Origin: Gaeumannomyces sp. JS-464
Lineage: Eukaryota > Ascomycota > Sordariomycetes > Magnaporthales > Magnaporthaceae
Assembly (NCBI GenBank): GCA_002197995.1
Contig: NGZR01000003.1
Coordinates: 5,394,001 to 5,458,000 of the forward strand
Length of the DNA: 64,000 nucleotides
Reading direction: 5' to 3'
Numbering within the stretch: position 1 is the first letter of the stretch; each line of letters starts with the position of its first letter. Below the pieces are notes generated by a model. That model saw only the letters and a program-made list of their open reading frames with translations, was not told the DNA's origin and did not search any database. Below are positions 58,440-64,000 of this stretch, one piece after another. Position numbers and translations under genes: made by a program.

Positions 58440-59148
58440 ATGCTGTACGAGCTGATTGGGATAGTAAGGGTCCTCCGCTCATTGGTGTGTCTGCCGTTTT
58501 CTGGGGTTATCGCTGACATGACCTCTCTCTCTGTGGCTGTAGGTCCGGCCTGGCAGGCCCCAGGAGGTCAAGGAGTGAGTCTTTTTGCGTCCTATTCTAG
58601 TTCTTCCACGGCCATCGCTTTCTCAACCGACCCCGTCCAACCTCGCCTACGAGGATAAGCGAACAAAACATCGCCCACAGGGTCTCGACGACGGCTCCCT
58701 CGACGCCACCACCCCTATCATAACAACCCCCACCTCCCCCCACCGAACTCGAGCATCGACCGAAAGAAAGAGAACAACACACCGTCTCCTCCCGCCAGAA
58801 AACCGGTACTAACCCACCATGCCCCCACACCCGCCCAGAATCGTCCTCACGGCCGGCCAGACGATCCTGCGCGGCGGCGGCGTGATCCGCGACATCGCCA
58901 ACTGGGGCGTCTTCATGCTGCCGCGGAGCGCGACGCGGTCGCAGATGCGGTACCACGAGGGCCACTACTTTGTGGTGCGCTACGACGCGGGCGTGGCGGC
59001 CCAGCAGGCGCTGCGCGAGGCCCTCCGCCTCGACCCGCGCGTCATCCGCGCCAGCACCGTCAAGCTCGGCGACGGCAAGCTCGAGTCGCTCAGCAGGCTC
59101 GGCAAGATCCGCTGGGCCACGGCCGGCAAGGAGAAGGAAATCTTGTAG
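58440..59148 (+). CDS. mrp17: Mitochondrial small-subunit ribosomal protein bS6m (MRP17 type)
   Basis: Three exons (58440-58463, 58543-58574, 58839-59148) give 121 residues. Exon 1 is only 24 bases (MLYELIGI) and exon 2 only 32 (VRPGRPQEVK), so simple gene finding would start at the ATG inside the intron at 58819. The product MLYELIGIVRPG, then GQTILRGGGVIRDIANWG, matches the N-terminus and core of yeast Mrp17, the S6 protein of the mitochondrial 30S-like subunit, where it binds the central domain of the small rRNA beside uS18m. The end DPRVIRASTVKLGDGKL, SLGKIRW-type basic tail also fits. Length equals the family's usual 120-130 residues. Mitochondrial import is expected without a classical cleaved presequence. 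Confidence 0.93.
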
Positions 59149-60321
59149 AGGAGGTGGTGGGGGGCAGGGAAGGAAAAGACAAAATAATAAGAAAGAAGAA
59201 ATTTTTTTTTTTTTTTTTTTTTTTTGAAAACGAAACAATAAAAAATGGAACGAACAAACATAAAGGAGAGCCGTTGACATGGAGCAGGGAAGAGTGGCTA
59301 CAAAGTCATACTCTCGTGGCGCCAAGAGCCCCCGTCGCCTCTGGAGCCGTCATATCGGCGGGGAAACGCTTGACCGGGTCCGGCGCAGAAAGCAAGGCAC
59401 GCGCAACCGTTTTTGCCAGGCCGCCGCGTGGTCTTGCACGATCCGACCGACAGCGAACGACTTGCCAACGAGAGATGCGTCATCAGGTCGTGCCGAACCA
59501 TCTCTTTCCAGGCAGAGCCAGGACGCAGCAAGGAAGGCACTTGATATGTACGAATATTCCGAGGTATTATGCGGTGCTTCCTGGCTCACTTTCGGTGATG
59601 GTGTCTACCTACCTAGGGAGGCTTTTCAATCACGGCCAATGGCATCTTGAGGCTTTGGGTTCTGGCTGCTTCCACTCCCAGTGAGGTTGCAACTCCGTGA
59701 TCCATCTGTCGGGCAATCCTCGAGGCAGTGTAAGCCTGACGCCAGACAAGTCGAGCAAATCCACCATGCACGAGGGATTTGCGGCCCACCGAACAGAAAC
59801 GAGAGAAACAAACGAGAGTGCGATAGAATAATCCCAATATTATGCTGCTCTATCAGGCCAAATGGCAGTTTCGCTGTCTTCGCCCCAGGACCCGGCAACA
59901 TGATAGCGTAAAACACAGACAGCCCCTGTAAAGTGTATGGGCATCGCAGCCGAGTCAACGATGAGGGGAGGCGTACACTCCTTGCATAGCCGCATCTTTC
60001 CCAGCCATCCTCATTGTTCGCTTCTTCCGTTTTGGGCTGCCCGCAAAAACAATCCATTACGCCAACAGCACCCTATAAGTCAAGTCTTGCCCCTCGCTCA
60101 ACGCCGTTCGAGGATACAAAATCGAGGAGATCTCATCATAGCCTGGGCCAGGTTTGCACACAGCAGGTCGCTGGGACTCCATGGCCACTCGCGAGGAGCA
60201 TGCTGGTATGTGTCATTCACCCACACAATAAGGACGCTAGGCGTGATACCCACACTCCAACTCCAAGGTCCCCTCACGTACCTCCTTCAACAAGCCTCCA
60301 CGATCGGCCAGGTCCTGGAAA
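59149..60321. other. Intergenic, convergent spacer
   Basis: Between the ribosomal protein gene (+) and DCN1 (-), both of which end here. Contains a T24 tract at 59202-59225 and a CTACCTACCTAGGG element at 59605-59619. No gene. Confidence 0.55.
59202..59225. repeat. T24 homopolymer
   Basis: Twenty-four consecutive T about 55 bases after the bS6m stop codon, followed by an A-rich stretch containing AATAAAAAATGG. Confidence 0.9.
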
Positions 60322-63133
60322 TCAAGAGTCGACCTCCATCGTGGACTCGGCAGTGGCCGAAGTGCCTTGTTTGGCGCGAACCCACTCGACGAAGTTATCG
60401 ATGACGGACGGCCAAGCACCGTCAGGGGTCCAGAAGCCTAAAGCCGGGTCGGATAGCGTCTTGAGGGCGAACACCAGGGTTTGGTTCCACATGTCCTTGG
60501 ATACAGTCCGAGTCCAGTTTGCCTTGAGGTAGTCGGACCAAAGCGCGAACCAGTCTGTTGTTTCTGCGCCTCCAGCTGCTCCGGGTCCCCCTTTCGTCAC
60601 CCATGGCTTTCCCTGGTGCTGATCCGCTCCGAAGAAGCACTGCCAGTACACCAAAGCGTTGTCGAGAGGAACCGCTCGTTGTTCTGGTGTCTCCTTGCCC
60701 GCGACAAAGGCGTACCGGTAAATGCGCCTGAAGAGGTCCGTGTCGGTCTGCATGTTGCGGATCACGGTCTGGATGTGGTCCTTCTGGCTAGATTTGGTCG
60801 GTTGGGCGCTACAGATTGTCAGGACGGAGCGATGAATCCAAAGGGGACGAAACCTTGGCTAATAAAAAAAGGAACAGGTGCGATGTCACTCACCTAGTCG
60901 CCTTCCACCCGTCGATGAATCCCTGCCGAGTGATGGTTCCGAGGGACGGCGCCTGTAGCAGTTCCATAAGCGCAAAGATGCCGGCCTTCTCTGGGTCAAC
61001 GCCTAGGGCCATGGCGTATGACATTGCCGACTCGGCCGAGAGTTCGTCTTGGGTGTCCTCTCCAGATTCTAGGATGTTATAAAACAGGAGTCAGCCACCG
61101 TAGCCAAGACAAGGCCGCAAGCACTGCAATTCAGAGACATACCCCGAAGCTCGTTGAACAACTTGTCCAACTTGGACTCGACGGTGGCTGTGGCCGCGGC
61201 CAGGTTGGCGTTGCTGTTGAAGTAGCTGTATTTTTCGTTAACAAAACCTGCCATCTTCTCGGCTGTCAAAAGCGACCGAAATGTGAATGCAGAGTTCGAG
61301 GTCAATGACGCGCCCGGGCCCGGGGCACTGCTTCCAGGCTGCGTCATGTTGTGCCTCGTCGGTGAGGAACCAGGTAGTGGGAGTGCGAGCGGCGGCCCAG
61401 TTGTCGAGGCGGAGAGACTGGCATGGTATTGATCGAGGAGATGTGGATACTCGGCATAAGCAGCTTGAAGTTCGGCATAGTGTTGATCGAGGAGTGGGAG
61501 TAATTGGCATAAGCAGCTTGAGGCACACCAGCCCAGGAGGTCTGAGGGAAGCCACTCTGGATGGCATGCGAGGGCCATCTAGCTGGTATCCCGACTCTGC
61601 ACCGGAAGTCCAAAGAAGGCAGAGCCATCCTGGAATGCTCCGTCGCCACCCTGGAAGCCCCCGTAACCGGCTTGAATTGCTTCATCGTGGCCTGCGCCGA
61701 GGAGGTAATCTTTCGCATAGTAACCTCCAGCAAGCACGGCGTTGTGGGCAGGGCCAAAAGAGTTACCGGACCGGGAGGCGTCATGGCCTACCTCTTGGAG
61801 GTAACGTTGAATGGCTACGTGATCCCAATATGCTGCTGTCTCGTCATGTCTGGGTTCCGAGTTGGCCTGGGGGCGGGAAGCAGGCATCTGGAATTGCGTA
61901 GACGGAAGCGGGGCGTTGATGACGTGACCGGGTGGATTGAATTGAGCATTCGGCTGGACGAACGAGGCAGCGCCGCGTCCACGGCCGGCTCCGCGAGAAC
62001 CTCCCCGGCCACGATCGAATCCACGGTCAGCTCCGCGAAAACCTCCGCGGCCACGATCACACCCGCGACCGGATCCGCGAGAACCGCCTCGGCCACGACC
62101 CCATCCACGCCCTTGTCCCCGCCCTGGGTGTCCATTTCCGCCCCGTGACGCGTGCATCTCTCGAGGGCAGACGTCGGGCTTCGACTGTGTCGGGCTCTAG
62201 AGGACGCAGGGGATACGTGATAAGGTATGGCGGCCGCAAGTCGATACAGATATGATATGATAGAGTGATATCGGTTGTTGTGGATGGTATGTGGGGAGGC
62301 TGCAAACACGCTTCAGAGCAGGCTCCCAAGGCACAGCTCCGGCAACGGCCCATGGAACTGGCGAGACCTTTCCATACCAGGGCCTAGAGTAGTAGCGAAT
62401 CCCGTTGTCCCGGTCCATGTCCCACTTTCCCGGTGTCTAGAGGCAAGTTCGCTGGGTCCAAGGCAAGATGGCGTTCTCCTGGAAACCAAAACAGGTCCGG
62501 TATAGAGCAAGAACGGAATGGGGTGTCGGGTTGTAGAGAAGGAGCATGGATCCCTTGCCAAATGGTTGTTCCAAGAGAGAAAAAAAAGGAGAGAAAGCAT
62601 AGCACTTACGCATCTGCGGCCACGTCAATTTTGTAATTGGCGTTCTTGAGAAACTGTGACGGAGGAAAGTCAGCCCAAGAGACCATGGGAGGAAATCGCT
62701 GGCAAAGAACCAGAAGCCGCCCGTGGCAGGGACGTTCATTCCCGGGGCCATGCAGGAGCTCATCCCAAGTCCGAGAGCCCTGACGCGTCGGGCAACACGA
62801 CGTGCAGTTGCCCGAGCGTCTTCCCAGCCTTTGCCAGCCACTGTCATCACGACGAGGAAACACAACTGGACGAGTTGCGAAAGACCGAGCCGAGAGCTGG
62901 TCGATAGGCAACGGCCTGAGCTAACCCTTGCTCGGTAGGAGCTTGAGCAACCAGGGCCATGTAGCTGATCCCTCACCCTCCAGCAACACCGAACAAAACT
63001 GCCTTGAAACCCAGCTAGAATATGGAATCCATGAGGAATGAAAAGCACTCACCCTCTGCGCGGCCTTCTCAGTGGCACCCGTCGCCTGGCAGAAGGAGGC
63101 GACGATGGCCTTTTGCCCCGACGTCAGAGGCAT
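60322..63133 (-). CDS. dcn1: DCN1-like cullin neddylation E3 (Defective in cullin neddylation 1)
   Basis: Five exons (63133-63053, 62653-62610, 61225-61143, 61068-60894, 60808-60322) join in phase to 289 residues. Exons 1-2 encode the UBA-like domain (MPLTSGQKAIVASFCQATG, FLKNANYKIDVAADAYF). The rest is the PONY/cullin-binding domain: LDKLFNELRG, EKAGIFALMELLQAPSLG, RQGFIDGWKAT, FRRIYRYAFVAG, PLDNALVYWQCFFG, WFALWSDYLKAN, SKDMWNQTLVFA. The conserved potentiating-site residues and WP..IDNFVEW end are present. DCN1 binds cullins and the NEDD8 E2 Ubc12 and promotes cullin neddylation, activating SCF-type ubiquitin ligases. Intron 2 is 1,384 nt, extremely long for this genome, and holds an RGG-rich open frame. 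All other introns are 73-92 nt, except intron 1 at 399 nt. Confidence 0.94.
61420..61526. repeat. Two tandem copies of a 54-bp unit inside DCN1 intron 2
   Basis: Units 61420-61473 and 61474-61526 both start GGCAT(G/A)GT and share GTTGATCGAGGAG-type and GGCATAAGCAGCTTGA segments. They differ at roughly a quarter of positions, so the duplication is not recent. One minus-strand frame through them reads as AAYANYSHSSINTMP-type repeats. Confidence 0.7.
61579..62157 (-). CDS. RGG-rich ORF nested in DCN1 intron 2
   Basis: ATG 62157 opens 192 codons on the same strand as DCN1. The first 70 residues are a dense Arg/Gly field (GRGQGRGWGRGRGG, RGSGRGCDRGRGGFRG, DRGFDRGRGGSRGAG) like the RGG boxes of RNA-binding proteins. 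The rest is a Gln/Asn/Gly/Tyr-rich tail (QFNPPGHVINAPLP, YYAKDYLLGAGHDE, GYGGFQGGDGAF), also typical of such proteins. The frame closes at 61579, but a neighbouring frame continues in the same style (SGFPQTSWAGVPQAAYANYS) to 61344, so another frameshift may truncate it. It could be an independent nested gene, or an alternative first exon of DCN1. There is no RRM or other folded domain. GC-rich repeats might also produce such a frame by chance. Confidence 0.5.
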   Translation of the reverse strand: MHASRGGNGHPGRGQGRGWGRGRGGSRGSGRGCDRGRGGFRGADRGFDRGRGGSRGAGRGRGAASFVQPNAQFNPPGHVINAPLPSTQFQMPASRPQANSEPRHDETAAYWDHVAIQRYLQEVGHDASRSGNSFGPAHNAVLAGGYYAKDYLLGAGHDEAIQAGYGGFQGGDGAFQDGSAFFGLPVQSRDTS

Positions 63134-64000
63134 TGTGAGCCTTGTCTCTCTCCCTCGGTTGTCTCTTCTCTATCCGGCCAATATTCCCCAGGGCAAGGGC
63201 CGTGGAGGGCGCCAATAAATCCGCCTGGGGGCGGTGCTCCTGTAGGGGTATGGGCAGGCGGAGAAGAGCTTCCCGCAGCTCAGGAATGACTGATCGAGCA
63301 GGAGCCTCCTCTTAGGGGAGAAAGGAAGGCCCCCCAGCGTCGGTCGGTCGGGTGGGGGTGGGTGGGAAGTCGATGGGGAGGAAGGCGACTTGCGGGCCCG
63401 GCTCGCGGTGCCTGCTAGGGTCGGTTCCGCTTTGGGGTTTGTTCCGTTCGAAGGGTTTGGGCAAGCCGCTCTTGCCGGGGAGGTTGTGAGTTTTGGTAAG
63501 CGTTGGTGTCGCGGCGGGTGCTGTTCGCTGGTCGCCGGTCGCCGGAGCCCTGCTCGTTGTGCTGGATCGGGTCGAATGGAGGGGCAAGGGCAAACGTCAA
63601 CTGCTGGGGAAGGCGCGCGGGGTAGAGTCTAGAGACCAAGGCAAGTTGCTGGGGTAAGAATCGAGGAGTTTGCGTGTTTCGACTGGTGCGCAGCCTGCGG
63701 GAGATGCGAGGTTGCAGTTTGGTGGCTTGCTTGGTGTTGGATCGTCTGTCAGGCAGCGAAAACCGGGGAGGGGTCAACTGTTGGCCGCAAGGCTGCAGCT
63801 GCGTCTGCCAAGCGCTGTGAGGATGGGACGAGTGCGGGGTGTGGCAGGGTTAGGGTCAAGAGACAGTGAGCTATCTCGGACTACCAACCTAGGTAGGTAG
63901 GTACCCAGAGTCGCACGACGAAATACGGAGGTGTAGCGTATGGACAGAAAGTGGCGTTGCAAGAAAGTGAAATCCGGATTCCAAGGTTTCCATTTGGTAT
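63134..64000. other. Upstream region of DCN1, to the window end
   Basis: Promoter side of DCN1 (-). G-rich on the plus strand (CT-rich leader in the sense of DCN1 or of a gene beyond the window). A CCTAGGTAGGTAGGTACC element is at 63887-63905. No gene is supported. Confidence 0.5.
63887..63905. repeat. CCTAGGTAGGTAGGTACC element
   Basis: Same TACC/TAGG tetranucleotide grammar as the repeats at 44117, 51305 and 29332. Confidence 0.75.

Noticed and set aside
58597..59325. Minus-strand open frame of 242 codons over the bS6m gene
   Set aside because: Antisense shadow running through a poly(A) tract (poly-Lys); bS6m is clearly the real gene.

Overview
The window is nuclear DNA from a filamentous ascomycete (Pezizomycotina, most likely Sordariomycetes). 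The evidence is GC-rich genes with short introns (about 40-110 nt, GTRAGT donors, YAG acceptors), long gene-poor spacers with poly(A)/poly(T) tracts, and typical fungal families: a CON-6 conidiation protein, CFEM protein, CHS7 chaperone, UTP15, DCN1, MRP17-type ribosomal protein, MIP channel, MFS and MATE transporters and secreted carbohydrate-active enzymes. I cannot name the species from sequence alone. Genes lie on both strands without operons. Exon models were built by hand from reading-frame continuity and splice sites.

Layout. 1-12 kb: con-6 (+), an ankyrin protein (-), a secreted protein with a CheD-like deamidase motif pattern (+), and a C2-domain Fic1/Inn1-like cytokinesis protein (+). 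12-24 kb: a TfdB/phenol-hydroxylase-type FAD monooxygenase (+), an orphan protein (-), UTP15 (-), a Dal5-type MFS permease (-), an M20 peptidase (+), and a CFEM/GPI protein (-). 24-32 kb: a DUF6601-like membrane protein (-), an intron-containing tRNA-Ala(CGC) (+), and a fructosamine-3-kinase-family protein with a GC-AG intron (+). 31.9-43.4 kb: a solo LTR with target-site duplication, CBM35-GH26 mannanase (-), tannase/feruloyl esterase (-), M28 aminopeptidase (+), a decayed-looking stretch, and a MATE transporter (-). 45.8-64 kb: an NPARC-type aquaporin (-), CHS7 (+), a large orphan coiled-coil protein (+), mitochondrial bS6m (+), and DCN1 (-), whose 1.38-kb second intron contains an RGG-rich open reading frame on the same strand.

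Shared themes. The mannanase, tannase and M28 peptidase are secreted-type degradative enzymes side by side, which suits a saprotroph or plant pathogen. CHS7 and the Fic1-like protein both concern septum and cell-wall formation but are 40 kb apart and not evidently co-regulated.

Quality warning. Nine genes need apparent indels to keep their conserved frame: the CheD-like, Fic1-like, MFS, CFEM, FN3K, tannase, M28, MATE and 54.6-kb orphan genes. Most are a single base at a short homopolymer. About as many genes of similar size are perfectly open. This looks like uncorrected homopolymer error in the assembly, although real decay of the M28 and MATE genes, where breaks are dense, is not excluded.
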